Source: Vibrio sp. DW001 (GTDB taxonomy: Bacteria > Pseudomonadota > Gammaproteobacteria > Enterobacterales > Vibrionaceae). From it: 64,000 nucleotides of DNA. Shown one piece after another: positions 37,402-46,840 of this stretch. The notes under the pieces were generated by a model. The model did not search any database. It saw only the letters and a program-made list of their open reading frames with translations, and was not told where the DNA came from. The translations under genes were made by a program, and so were the position numbers. How positions within the stretch are numbered: the first letter of the stretch is position 1; every line of letters begins with the position of its first letter. The DNA lies in NCBI RefSeq assembly GCF_029016285.1, contig NZ_CP091975.1:2542001-2606000 (forward strand), written 5' to 3'.

Positions 37402-38792
37402 TGGCTCTCCATAGGCAGTTCTATACTGACACACAGTCCGGTACCAGTATTTTCAATTAGCAGGCTACCTCCATTCTGATCGACTATTTTTTGGCAAAGA
37501 GTTAAGCCTAGTCCCGTACCGTGATGTTTATCTTTCGTTGTAAAGAAAGGTAATGTGACTTTTTCCAATATGGCTTCGTCTATACCTGTTCCGAAATCAA
37601 TGACAGATAAAATCACTCGTAATCCTTTTTGCTCTGCTTTTATCACTATCTTTTTATTCTCTTCCGATGCATCAATCGCATTATTAATCAAATTGATAAG
37701 CACCTCTTCTAACTGTTCTTTATCCGCATAAAAAAAGAGGTTAGGCATAATATTTTTTTGGATATCAAAATAGTGTAGCCTATGCTCCATCAGGTTAAGG
37801 GCTTCGTTGACGAGTTCATCCATCGAGACCTTTTGTTTTATTGCATTTCTCTTATGCGAAAATTGCAGTAACTCCTGACTAATATGCGCGGCCTTCAGCA
37901 CCCCTTTTCGAATATAGGAGAGCTGCCGTTTCATTTTCTCTCTGTCAACGTCATCTTGTTCAATCTGTTTTTCTAACAGATCACAGCGCATCAACGCACT
38001 ACTAAGTGGCGTTTTGATTTCGTGAGTAATACTCGACGACAGTTCGCCTATATCTCTAAGTTTACTATCATGGTGAAACTGCCGAATTGCCCCCTCTATT
38101 TGTAGCTGTCTTTCGTCTTCAAATAGTTTCAATGTTTGCCTTAAATAGAGCCAAATCATAAACGCTATTGCCGTTCTAATAGACGCACCTATAGTGAGAT
38201 CTTCTATATAAAAAATTCCGGCAGATAGTCCGTAAATAATAATGCATATTCCTAATCGGCCAACAGCACTGGCCGCTTTTCGCTCTTCCAGTTTCAACTT
38301 CTGTGAATAATTCATCAAAGAAGCACCGGCTAAAATCCCGGCACAAGACCCAAACAACCAACGAGTCTGCAAGGTTGTATCTCTAACAAAGTCATTCAAG
38401 TCTTGGTGAAAATATCGATAAATGACACTAAACAGAAAGACGACACTGACGAGCTCAGCGACAACCAATAATTGCTTTCTCAGGCGCCATTTAGTCATCG
38501 ATAGCATTTGAATTGCGAAATAACCCAATGCCAAGAAAGAGAGCCACAATTTGAATACTTTGAATAGCTTAACCGTGGTATGCATGCTCAATTCTTGTTT
38601 GTAAACAAACAAGTACATCTCAGACCATTCATGCAGTCCATGTATGAATCCGAATACAGCCAAAGTGGGTAACGCAGAAGCAATCGAAAGATTACTAAAT
38701 CGGAAATCTCTAAAAAAGATAGTGAAACCAATAACGACAAAAATTAGGCCATAAAGAAGATAAAGACTGAACTCAAATAGCTCTTTCATCAA
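37398..38792 (-). CDS. Membrane sensor histidine kinase
   Basis: A 464-residue kinase. The N-terminal half (about residues 5-235) contains about seven hydrophobic helices with little periplasmic sequence, pointing to a signal sensed in or near the membrane. The HisKA H-box is SSSITHEIKTPLSSA with the phospho-histidine near residue 260. The ATPase has an N-box LINLINNAIDASEENK, G1 DFGTGI and G2 GTGLGLTLC. The stop overlaps the response regulator start. An 8-bp inverted repeat, GTAACCGT/ACGGTTAC (38796-38803 and 38855-38862), flanks its start region and may be a regulator site. Confidence 0.9.
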   Translation of the reverse strand: MMKELFEFSLYLLYGLIFVVIGFTIFFRDFRFSNLSIASALPTLAVFGFIHGLHEWSEMYLFVYKQELSMHTTVKLFKVFKLWLSFLALGYFAIQMLSMTKWRLRKQLLVVAELVSVVFLFSVIYRYFHQDLNDFVRDTTLQTRWLFGSCAGILAGASLMNYSQKLKLEERKAASAVGRLGICIIIYGLSAGIFYIEDLTIGASIRTAIAFMIWLYLRQTLKLFEDERQLQIEGAIRQFHHDSKLRDIGELSSSITHEIKTPLSSALMRCDLLEKQIEQDDVDREKMKRQLSYIRKGVLKAAHISQELLQFSHKRNAIKQKVSMDELVNEALNLMEHRLHYFDIQKNIMPNLFFYADKEQLEEVLINLINNAIDASEENKKIVIKAEQKGLRVILSVIDFGTGIDEAILEKVTLPFFTTKDKHHGTGLGLTLCQKIVDQNGGSLLIENTGTGLCVSIELPMESQ

Positions 38793-38986
38793 AAAGTAAC
38801 CGTGACATAAATAGAATACATATTAGTGAATATTAGCAAACTCGCTCATTCATTACGGTTACATAAGGCTCATATCCGCCAGTAAACCAGTAATTCTCGT
38901 GAATATTGTCAATTACTACAAACACAACTATGCTCTTTATCAACCCGTCACGTCCTGAAATTTCATTCCTCTTAAAGGAAAAACAG

Positions 38987-39289
38987 ATGGCTTATTACTC
39001 AGTACTAGAAGTAACCCCAACAACTGAAGATTGGATTCCTGACTATATTGCCCCAACAAACAAGGTTGTCGCGAAATACGGCGGTATATACCTTGCTCGA
39101 ACCGCTAGCCATGAACGCTTAGAGGGTGAAGGTGAGCCAGTAGCTCTGCGCGTAATCATTGAATGGCCATCCAAGGAAGCGGCGGTCAATTTCATGAACG
39201 ATCCCGAGTACACCTCACATTTTAAAGCACGCACTGCCGGTTCTATCAGTCATCACTTTTTAATTGAAGGTAAAGACGACCTAGTGTAA
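38987..39289 (+). CDS. DUF1330 family protein
   Basis: A 100-residue cytoplasmic protein of the DUF1330 family, a small ferredoxin-like fold related to dimeric alpha-beta barrel proteins. Typical elements are YYSVLEVTPTTEDWIPDYI, KYGGIYLARTASHERLEGEG and VIIEWPSKEAAVNFMNDPEY. AAAGGAAAAACAG precedes ATG 38987, so the longer frame back to 38906 is not used. The enzymatic role of the family is unclear. Confidence 0.85.
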   Translation: MAYYSVLEVTPTTEDWIPDYIAPTNKVVAKYGGIYLARTASHERLEGEGEPVALRVIIEWPSKEAAVNFMNDPEYTSHFKARTAGSISHHFLIEGKDDLV

Positions 39290-39359
39290 CGACACATTGA
39301 AGACACCGTATACTCGCAGCGGTAAAGCATGATTACCCTTAGAACTATTTCGTAACGGT

Positions 39360-39572
39360 TTAGATTTGGAACGCAGAAGGGTCCTGATTAAAACGAGTGA
39401 CACAAGCAGCACAAATACAGGACTTGTGTTGCCACTCTATTGGAACTAATTTTTGTAACTCGGCAGGGACTTTTACTTCATTACACCAACATGAATTGGG
39501 TGTACTCTGGGCCATACAACGGTTTTCTTTTTTACAAAATGGACAATGTTTGTCATCAAGTTCATTAGTCAT
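39360..39572 (-). CDS. Cysteine-rich CWC family protein
   Basis: A 70-residue protein with eight cysteines: CPFCKKENRC, NSCWCNEV and CICAACVTRF. This is the Cys-rich CWC pattern, probably a structural zinc site. Function unknown. It is convergent with the DUF1330 gene and divergent from the GST gene. Confidence 0.85.
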   Translation of the reverse strand: MTNELDDKHCPFCKKENRCMAQSTPNSCWCNEVKVPAELQKLVPIEWQHKSCICAACVTRFNQDPSAFQI

Positions 39573-39664
39573 TATCTGAATTCCCTTTCGCTATGTAGCA
39601 ATGACTCGACACTATCATCTACACTAAAGGTTGCCAATACGAAACACGCAAAGTAGGTCACTCG

Positions 39665-40339
39665 GTGAATGATAACTCCCTCCCCATTCTTTACTCTCTA
39701 CGACAATGCCCATACTGCATACGTGCAAGATTAGGGCTGTTGTTGGCACAGCAACCCGTGATGCTGCGTGAAATTGTTACTAGGAATAAGCCTGCCGAAA
39801 TGTTAGCTACATCGGCAAAAGGTACCGTGCCCATTCTATTGCTAAGCGACGGAACAGTGGTCGATGAAAGCGTTGATATTATGATTTGGGCTCTTACACA
39901 AAATGACCCTGATAACCTATTATTGAGTGATCAGCAAAATGGTTTCAAAGAAATGGTAGAACTGATCAATCTCAATGATAAAGAATTCGTTTGTACACTC
40001 AACGCGTATAAAGCGGCATCTCGGTACCATGACGAATCGGTGATTGACCATAGGCAAGGGTGTGAACGGTTTATTATTGAATTAGAGCATCGCCTTACCG
40101 CTCGTGACTATTTAATGGGGGATGCCCCCAGTTTAGTGGACTATGCTCTGTTGCCTTTTATCCGTCAGTTTTCTCGTGTAGACCGTAAATGGTACGCAAA
40201 TGCCCCCTACCCGAACCTTCGATATTGGTTAATAAAGCATTACCAACAGTCTCACTACACAAAAACGATGACCAAGTATCCTGAATGGCTCAACGACCGA
40301 GAAACCTTCTTATTTTGCGATCTGCCACCCGGCAGGTAA
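39665..40339 (+). CDS. Glutathione S-transferase-like protein
   Basis: A 224-residue protein with an N-terminal thioredoxin-like domain bearing a CPYC pair (residues 15-18, RQCPYCIRARLGLLLA), the cis-Pro motif GTVPILLL and an ESVDIM glutathione-contact segment. A helical C-terminal domain follows (LVDYALLPFIRQFSRVDRKWY). It resembles GrxB/omega-type GSTs that catalyse deglutathionylation rather than conjugation. The start is GTG 39665. The 3' end overlaps the convergent pentahaem gene by 30 bases. Confidence 0.85.
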   Translation: MNDNSLPILYSLRQCPYCIRARLGLLLAQQPVMLREIVTRNKPAEMLATSAKGTVPILLLSDGTVVDESVDIMIWALTQNDPDNLLLSDQQNGFKEMVELINLNDKEFVCTLNAYKAASRYHDESVIDHRQGCERFIIELEHRLTARDYLMGDAPSLVDYALLPFIRQFSRVDRKWYANAPYPNLRYWLIKHYQQSHYTKTMTKYPEWLNDRETFLFCDLPPGR

Positions 40340-40822
40340 CGCACGTTCCCAATCACCTTTATGACACTCAGAACAACTGAAACGTGAGCGGCGATGCATC
40401 TTGTGGCAGCTAGCGCAGTCTCTTTGAGACAAATGTGGCCTGTGCGGGTTTATACCCGTCACTTTCTCTAACTCTAGGGTACGTTCACTCAGCCCATCAT
40501 AATCTTCATGGCAGCCGAGACAAAACTCATTATTAACCTCACGCGGGTAAAAACGCGTTTCGTAATGGCCCGATTCATAGGCTTCTTTCTCATGGACGAT
40601 CTGTTCTGCTGTTCTTTCATGGCAGTCAGTACAACTCACTTCCCATTCCACACTGTGTTTAAAAACGAGTAGATTCGATTTTGTTTTTGCATCTTTAACG
40701 TATGGTTCGATAATGTGACAGCCTTCCCCGCATATAAGCGCTTCTTCAGCAAAACCAAAAGGCGAGCTCCCTAAGCTTGCCATTATAATGAAAAGCTTAA
40801 CCAATACCGAGAATCTGAACAT
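40310..40822 (-). CDS. Pentahaem periplasmic cytochrome c with one CX3CH motif
   Basis: A 170-residue exported multihaem protein with a signal peptide at residues 1-25. Five haem-attachment motifs can be read: CGEGCH (31-36, CX3CH spacing), CTDCH (64), CLGCH (101), CASCH (136) and CSECH (150). Extra histidines (for example HSVEW, HYETR, HRPHLSQ) can be axial ligands. It may belong to the cytochrome c3/NapC-NirT-like soluble group, with no catalytic CXXCK. It lies 4 kb from the other cytochrome genes and shares with two of them the rare CX3CH spacing. Confidence 0.85.
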   Translation of the reverse strand: MFRFSVLVKLFIIMASLGSSPFGFAEEALICGEGCHIIEPYVKDAKTKSNLLVFKHSVEWEVSCTDCHERTAEQIVHEKEAYESGHYETRFYPREVNNEFCLGCHEDYDGLSERTLELEKVTGINPHRPHLSQRDCASCHKMHRRSRFSCSECHKGDWERALPAGWQIAK

Positions 40823-40924
40823 ACGTGCTCACTCAAAATAACGTTGCGTTTAAAAACGCGACAGAATCGCACGTCACGCATCAGATTTCAATAACGGGTA
40901 TCATGTATTAATTCGTGAATAGGC

Positions 40925-42103
40925 TTAGTCTGTTTGCGGTTCTACGGTATGTTTAGCGTTTGCAATAAAGACCACGATCACCACCAAGACAAACGGTAAG
41001 ACATAAATATTTAAGCTCTTCCATCCTACGGTCGCTTCCAGCCACCCGGATAGCAGCGCCGTAATGGTGACACAGCCAAAAACCATAAACTCATTGAAAG
41101 CCTGCGCTTTGGGTTTGTTGTGCGGTTGATATGATTGGCTAAATAACCCAGTTGCAGAGATAAACATAAAATTCCACCCCACGCCTAGTAACACTAAGGC
41201 GGCTCTAAAGTGCCATATAGATTGGCCGTGAATATTGACGGCAACACAAGCGACAAAGAGCAAGCTCCCGGTTAATATCATCATTCTCGCACCAAATTTT
41301 TCCACTAATCGTCCCGTGAAAAAGGCAGGCAGAAACATACCCAATACGTGCCATTCGATAACACCTGCGGCTTTAGTAAAATTAAAACCACAACCAATCA
41401 TGGCTAACGGTGTGGCCACCATTAAAATATTCATTACCGCATAGGCTATGACAGCCGCGAACACGGCAATAAGAAAATTAGGTTGAGTGATAATGGTTTT
41501 TAGTGGATCAGATTTTAGGTTCTGATGCGTAAGGTTCGTATCAGGAAACTGAATGGTTTGAAGGATACTTAAGGCCAATATATTTAATATGATAAGTGAA
41601 GCAAATGCGCCGACATAAAGCCCATTATCAGACCAACTCTGCGACATAATCGCTAAGTTAGGGCCCAGAATTGCAGCCAAAACGCCACCCGCCATAGAGA
41701 TAGATATTGCTCGGTGTCTAACGCTTTCATCGCAGACTTCAATAGCAGCAAAACGGTATAGAGTGCCAAAACCAATGCCGATACCCAACAAGAATGTGGC
41801 GGTACAGAAAAGGTAAAAATTTTGACTATAAAGCGAAAACGTCGCTAATGAAGCGCCAATAATGCCCACCATATTACCAATACTAAACCCCCGTCTTCTG
41901 CCCAACTTACCCATAATCAATGACGCTGGTATGGTGGCTGACATTAAGCCCAAAAACTGAAGGGCGACAGGTAAAGTAATCATACTTTGACTCGGTGCAA
42001 TCTCTTTTCCAATGAGACCAATCACTGAAATAAGTAGTATATTGCCTGTCATTAGTAATGCTTGGCAAAGTGAAAGGAGCCAGACGTTTCTATTCATTCT
42101 CAC
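40925..42103 (-). CDS. Major facilitator superfamily transporter
   Basis: A 392-residue inner-membrane carrier with twelve predicted helices. The loop 2-3 signature is MGKLGRRRGFSIGN, and a related motif (TGRLVEKFGARMM) begins the second half. The substrate cannot be inferred. It is divergent from the periplasmic binding protein gene with a gap of about 230 bases, and has no obvious operon partner. Confidence 0.85.
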   Translation of the reverse strand: MRMNRNVWLLSLCQALLMTGNILLISVIGLIGKEIAPSQSMITLPVALQFLGLMSATIPASLIMGKLGRRRGFSIGNMVGIIGASLATFSLYSQNFYLFCTATFLLGIGIGFGTLYRFAAIEVCDESVRHRAISISMAGGVLAAILGPNLAIMSQSWSDNGLYVGAFASLIILNILALSILQTIQFPDTNLTHQNLKSDPLKTIITQPNFLIAVFAAVIAYAVMNILMVATPLAMIGCGFNFTKAAGVIEWHVLGMFLPAFFTGRLVEKFGARMMILTGSLLFVACVAVNIHGQSIWHFRAALVLLGVGWNFMFISATGLFSQSYQPHNKPKAQAFNEFMVFGCVTITALLSGWLEATVGWKSLNIYVLPFVLVVIVVFIANAKHTVEPQTD

Positions 42104-42330
42104 CCTATCGATCAGAACCTAAATAAGAACCATACGCACTTAATGATTGACGGTCAATGCGTCCTCCTATCGGTAGTGCGCCTACATATAGGTGATTCTT
42201 ATGCAATTCATCACCTAATAACTTGAATGTCACAGCCATTTATAGATTAATAACGCATACTTCTTTCACTTCCTATTCCCTAGCGTTATTTATAGTTCTA
42301 TAATTTAGTATCGGTGTTATTGGAGCCCTC

Positions 42331-43449
42331 ATGAAGTACGTATTACTCATTCTACTCTCAAGCTTAACTCTATTTCCTTCCATTTCTTATGCAACAAATG
42401 TTATTTTTTTAAATCCAGCTAAAAAAGGCGATCGATTCTGGGATATGGTAACGGAGACAATGGTAGCCGCCGCTGATGATTTTGATATGACACTTGAAGT
42501 CATTTATGCAGACAGAAGCCGAAGTAAAATGATGCATTTAGGAAAAGAAATAGCAAACCGACCTAACCCGCCTGACTACCTTATTCTCGTGAACGAAGAA
42601 CAGTCTGCCGAAACCGTGTTCTTAGAAACCCTTGGTTCTGATATAAAAACACTGATGTTGTTGAATGACTTCACCCCCATACAGCACGAACGTATTGAGT
42701 TCGCGATGTTAGGCAACCAGAATCTTGTTGGTTCCGTCATTCCTGACAATTACTCAGCCGGTCAGCGACAAATGCAGGCATTACACCTATGTGCCAAGCC
42801 ATTGGCTGATAATAAGCTAATCCACATGTTAGCTATAGGCGGCGATAAAGTAACGCCTGCCTCTATAGAACGCAATCTAGGTGCACTGTCCGTAATAAGA
42901 AAAAATGACGATATTGTATTAGACCGTTTCTTATATGCTAACTGGAGTCAAGAAGAAGCAAGACGACTTACTGATAGCTATATAAAATGGTCCATACAAA
43001 CCAATATACAGGCAACGGCTATTTGGGCGGCTAATGACCTTATCGCTATTGGTGCTAAGCAAGCTATAGAAGCAAACGGACTGAACGCGGGAACAGACAT
43101 CTGTGTAGTGGGATTAAATTGGTCTATGCAAGGCCTTAAACTGGTCAAAAGTGGTCACTTGGTGGCTACCGATGGAGGCCATTTCCTTGCTGGAGCTTGG
43201 GCTTTAGTGGCTCTCAACGATTACCATACTAGAACGGATAACAATAATAAGACGCCATTAGGCAAGATCCACTTCCAAATGCAAAGCATAGACAGCACCA
43301 ATGTCGACCAATACCTAACAAAACTTGGCGACGAGAATTGGAGTAAGATAAACTTTAAGGGTTTCGAACTCACTAACGAACAGTCTTATTCTGACTACGA
43401 TTTCTCATTGCAAAACGTTTTCGCACAGATAGAGCCTAACCACGAATAA
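42331..43449 (+). CDS. Periplasmic sugar-binding-type protein, orphan
   Basis: A 372-residue exported protein (signal peptide 1-21, ending SYA). The fold is the type I periplasmic binding protein/LacI group, as shown by VIFLNPAKKGDRFWDMV, DYLILVNEEQSAE and ATAIWAANDLIAIGAKQAIEANGL. No ABC permease, ATPase or sensor kinase accompanies it, so it may serve a distant transporter or receptor. GGAGCCCTC precedes the ATG. Confidence 0.82.
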   Translation: MKYVLLILLSSLTLFPSISYATNVIFLNPAKKGDRFWDMVTETMVAAADDFDMTLEVIYADRSRSKMMHLGKEIANRPNPPDYLILVNEEQSAETVFLETLGSDIKTLMLLNDFTPIQHERIEFAMLGNQNLVGSVIPDNYSAGQRQMQALHLCAKPLADNKLIHMLAIGGDKVTPASIERNLGALSVIRKNDDIVLDRFLYANWSQEEARRLTDSYIKWSIQTNIQATAIWAANDLIAIGAKQAIEANGLNAGTDICVVGLNWSMQGLKLVKSGHLVATDGGHFLAGAWALVALNDYHTRTDNNNKTPLGKIHFQMQSIDSTNVDQYLTKLGDENWSKINFKGFELTNEQSYSDYDFSLQNVFAQIEPNHE

Positions 43450-43487
43450 TTAATTCATATTTCCGGTCACTCTAGATTGATATGCAC

Positions 43488-44450
43488 CTAAGTTTTATCC
43501 GACATAGTCAATACCGCTGAAAACCGCTGTCTAAATGCCCTAGGGGTTAGTCCCATTATTTTAACAAACACCTTTCGACAGGCACTAATGTCTTCATAAC
43601 CAACCATTGTCGCGATGAGTTCGAAAGAGTGATTAGAATTTTCAAGTAATTCGCATGCATTTTGAACCCTTACACGCTGCAGATATTGATTTGGAGACAA
43701 GCCTGTCAACTTAAGAAACTGCCGTTGTAACGTTCGAACGGTGATACTAAATTCATCCGCTAACCCGACCACCGTCATTGGCTTATCGTAAGCCTGATGA
43801 ATTTTATGTTGAACATTCACGATCGTCCGATCGCCATGACTAAAAGAAGGAGAAAATTGTTTATAGAATCGCTGCTCTCTCTCGCCAGTATCGACCACCA
43901 ACATTTTACCTAATTGACGCATTACGAGCGGTGAAGCCAATTGTGAAATGATTTCTAGGCCAAGGTCTACCCATGACATCATACCGCCTGCAGTAATAAT
44001 ATCGCCTTGGTTAATGATTATCTTATTAATGTCCAATTCAATATGTGGGTATCGCTCTCGAAAGCTCTGCTCTAATCCCCAATGTGTTGTTACTACCTGA
44101 TTTTCCAACAAACCTGCCGCCGCTAAAATGAATGCCCCCGCACAGGTCGAAGCTATCAAAGTCCTTCTATTGTGTGCTTCATTTATCCAATCAATATCTT
44201 CTTGGTCAGGAGACAAGCAGTAAGATTGATCGGTACATGGAGGCAGAACCACCACATCATATTGATCATTAGGCAAGCTGTGTTGGGTGACAATTGTCAC
44301 CTGAAAGCAAACATTAATACTCTGTCTTTCACACACAGTATTTGCCATTTGAAACACATCTTCTAACCCATACACCGCCGACTTTAAAGCAAATGGGTAG
44401 TTAAAAATGGCGATCGTGAATTTTTTTTCTTGCTGCATCTCAATACACAA
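43488..44450 (-). CDS. GlxA-family transcriptional regulator (DJ-1/PfpI plus AraC)
   Basis: A 320-residue regulator. An N-terminal class-I-amidotransferase-like (DJ-1/PfpI) domain has the nucleophile-elbow cysteine in LIASTCAGAFILAAAGLL at about residue 100. A C-terminal AraC helix-turn-helix pair follows (GLADEFSITVRTLQRQFLKLTG and IATMVGYEDISACRKVF). Such proteins usually activate an adjacent catabolic gene. The divergent cysteine hydrolase at 44548, 97 bases away, is the likely target. Confidence 0.9.
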   Translation of the reverse strand: MCIEMQQEKKFTIAIFNYPFALKSAVYGLEDVFQMANTVCERQSINVCFQVTIVTQHSLPNDQYDVVVLPPCTDQSYCLSPDQEDIDWINEAHNRRTLIASTCAGAFILAAAGLLENQVVTTHWGLEQSFRERYPHIELDINKIIINQGDIITAGGMMSWVDLGLEIISQLASPLVMRQLGKMLVVDTGEREQRFYKQFSPSFSHGDRTIVNVQHKIHQAYDKPMTVVGLADEFSITVRTLQRQFLKLTGLSPNQYLQRVRVQNACELLENSNHSFELIATMVGYEDISACRKVFVKIMGLTPRAFRQRFSAVLTMSDKT

Positions 44451-44547
44451 ATTGTCGTTTATTGCACATAATATGTCATATTAGCCTATAAAATACATCG
44501 GTTCTTTTGGATATAGTCACTCTACTCATTCAAAAGGACCCTACATA

Positions 44548-45066
44548 ATGAACCAGAAAGCACTTATCGTTATCGACCTACAATACGATTATTTTCCTGA
44601 AGGAAAATTCCCTCTTTGGAATACCGAACAAACCTTGATAAATGTAAAGTCGTCGATAAATAAAGCGAACTCTCTTTCCATACCCGTTATTCACGTACAA
44701 CATATTGCTGACCCTGCTAGGGGGATCTCACCATTTTTTAATAACGGAACCATCGGTGCGGAAATTCACAGAGAGGTTATCGGCGTTGCGCCTACCAGCG
44801 ATGTTGTCATAAAGCATTTCGCCGACGCATTCTTTAAGACCCACCTTGAAGAGGCACTGAATAAGTATGGGGTAGACGAACTGCTGATCTGTGGAATGAT
44901 GACCCAGAACTGTGTCACCCACACGGCTATATCTAAGTCTGCAGAAAAATACAGGGTTTCTATATTGAGTGATGCTTGTACGACGACAGATGAAATGATC
45001 CACAACATAGCACTTCACGCCATTTCAAACCGAGTGGAATTACTTTCGTTTGAACAGGCCTTCTAA
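44548..45066 (+). CDS. Isochorismatase-like cysteine hydrolase
   Basis: A 172-residue amidase-type hydrolase. The catalytic triad Asp-Lys-Cys can be placed as Asp in IVIDLQYDYF (residue 10), Lys in DVVIKHFADAF and Cys in CGMMTQNCVTHTAI. The family includes nicotinamidases and isochorismatases, and the substrate is not defined. AAAAGGACCCTACATA precedes the ATG. It is probably controlled by the GlxA-type gene beside it. Confidence 0.88.
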   Translation: MNQKALIVIDLQYDYFPEGKFPLWNTEQTLINVKSSINKANSLSIPVIHVQHIADPARGISPFFNNGTIGAEIHREVIGVAPTSDVVIKHFADAFFKTHLEEALNKYGVDELLICGMMTQNCVTHTAISKSAEKYRVSILSDACTTTDEMIHNIALHAISNRVELLSFEQAF

Positions 45067-45134
45067 CTAGACGATCGACGTAATCATAGGCCAAAAATGG
45101 CAGGTAACCCCTTATAAAACCGACTCGATTGAGC

Positions 45135-45956
45135 CTATTTTTCCACAAAATGTGACTGATAATATTTTGGTGTTACTGCCAGCTTCTTTTTAAATTGTCT
45201 CTGGAAGTGGGCTTGATCTGAAAAACCCAATTGCAATGCGATATCTGAAATAGCTTGCCCAGATTTAAGCATGGTTTTTGAGCGCTTAATTTTCTCATCA
45301 ATCAAATACGCATGAGGCGGTAGACCATATTGTTTCTTAAACGCTCTAAGTAATTGGTACCGACTCATACCCGCTTCATTGGCAAGCGTTTCTAGCTGAT
45401 GCACGTCACTAATCTCGTCAAACAGTTTCTCCTTTATACGGTTTAGAGTCGGTTCAGGGACAGACATTTCATCATAATGTGGCATCTTATCCAACCAGCA
45501 ATTTTCTATGAATTCATATAGGCAGACTTGTGCATACAGCACGTCATGCTCATTTCGAACCGCGGTTAACAGCGCTTTAAATGTGGCCTGAACTTGCGTA
45601 TTTCGCTCTAAGTTATTGTTGAACGGTAGATAACTTCCAATAGCACACCGCAAAACTTCTCGTTGCGCCTGTCCCATCTCGCGGACATTAGCAAAAAGCA
45701 TGCTGTACGACCATAACCCAGATTCGGGATTGCAAGAATGCACTTCAGCCGGATTTATTGTGACAATGTCACCTTTGCCTATTTGGTAGGTATGTTGTCT
45801 ATTGTGGTATTTTGCTCGCCCTTCAGTCACCATTCCGAACGAAAATTCGTCATGAGAATGCGACTCGTAGCATGCGCGACTTCCCCTTGCCTCTCGTAAC
45901 TCTATCCAACCGAGTAAGGTGCTTTGCTTAAAGCTTGCGCTGACGTCTTTTTTCAT
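45135..45956 (-). CDS. AraC-family transcriptional regulator
   Basis: A 273-residue regulator with an N-terminal cupin-like sensing domain (SHSHDEFSFGMVTEGRAKYHN, GDIVTINPAEVHSCNP) and a C-terminal AraC DNA-binding domain (LANEAGMSRYQLLRAFKKQYGLPPH and ALQLGFSDQAHFQRQFKK). It begins 19 bases after the LysE-type exporter gene on the same strand, so both are likely in one transcript and the regulator may control the exporter. Confidence 0.9.
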   Translation of the reverse strand: MKKDVSASFKQSTLLGWIELREARGSRACYESHSHDEFSFGMVTEGRAKYHNRQHTYQIGKGDIVTINPAEVHSCNPESGLWSYSMLFANVREMGQAQREVLRCAIGSYLPFNNNLERNTQVQATFKALLTAVRNEHDVLYAQVCLYEFIENCWLDKMPHYDEMSVPEPTLNRIKEKLFDEISDVHQLETLANEAGMSRYQLLRAFKKQYGLPPHAYLIDEKIKRSKTMLKSGQAISDIALQLGFSDQAHFQRQFKKKLAVTPKYYQSHFVEK

Positions 45957-45975
45957 ACGAACTCTCTTTTGCCAC

Positions 45976-46575
45976 CTATAACCATATTATTACCACACAG
46001 CCTGTAAGTAGCCCAGCCATTATTCTATTAAACCTTTTTTGTTGAATTGGATTGGCCAAAAATACTGACAATACGCGGCCCAACACAGCCCAGAGACCAA
46101 CGCCAGCTATACAAATGACAAGAGAAACAAGTGTGAATACCACAAGGTTGAATTGCTCGTTATCTTGTCCAATAACATACAAACTTACTCCAGACATCGC
46201 GACCAACCACGCTTTGGGGTTTATCGCTTGAACAACAAAACCCGTCCAAAAACCAGCACTTGATTGGTTCGTCGATTCAAAATTGGTTATTGGTGAAAGA
46301 TATATTTTAAAGGCCATGTAGAGTAAAAATAGACTGCCTAACACCTGCATTGATGATGCAATCATTGGTAATAATTCGAGCATGATATGCATAATGCTGC
46401 CGGATAAAAACACAACAAGCGCGTAAGAAAGAGAAGCTCCGGCTACGTGTTTCATCGCTCGTTCCAAACCGAAACTGGCTGCTGTACTTGTTGCAATCAC
46501 ATTGACCGGACCAGGTGTTACTGCGCCTACAAAAGCAAATGTCGCCATTGCAAAAATCAGGTTATTCAAATTCAC
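45976..46575 (-). CDS. LysE/RhtB-family exporter
   Basis: A 199-residue inner-membrane exporter of amino acids or derivatives, with six helices and the family hallmark FVGAVTPGPVNVIATSTA near the N-terminus. GTG at 46575 is chosen over a TTG at 46602 because AGAGGATA lies directly upstream and the product then begins MNLNNLIFAM. Substrate unknown; it is paired with the AraC-type regulator downstream. Confidence 0.87.
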   Translation of the reverse strand: MNLNNLIFAMATFAFVGAVTPGPVNVIATSTAASFGLERAMKHVAGASLSYALVVFLSGSIMHIMLELLPMIASSMQVLGSLFLLYMAFKIYLSPITNFESTNQSSAGFWTGFVVQAINPKAWLVAMSGVSLYVIGQDNEQFNLVVFTLVSLVICIAGVGLWAVLGRVLSVFLANPIQQKRFNRIMAGLLTGCVVIIWL

Positions 46576-46840
46576 TATCCTCTTTTTAATAAGGATAAAC
46601 AAACAACCTCAATCTTTATTGAACAATATTGCAGATTAACCAAATTCAGCGTTCTAGCCGCTCAATCAAACAGACCGAAACTCAGTTGAAACCGTTAATA
46701 AACATATAGTAAGAAGGAACATTACTCTTGATCAGATTAGAGGACATTGTGTGCGTAAAGTGTGTTGTATTTACACTCAGCACAGGCGACTACTCTCGTC
46801 GCGTAGGGAAGTGGTTAATAAACGTCATGGATAAGTAACG

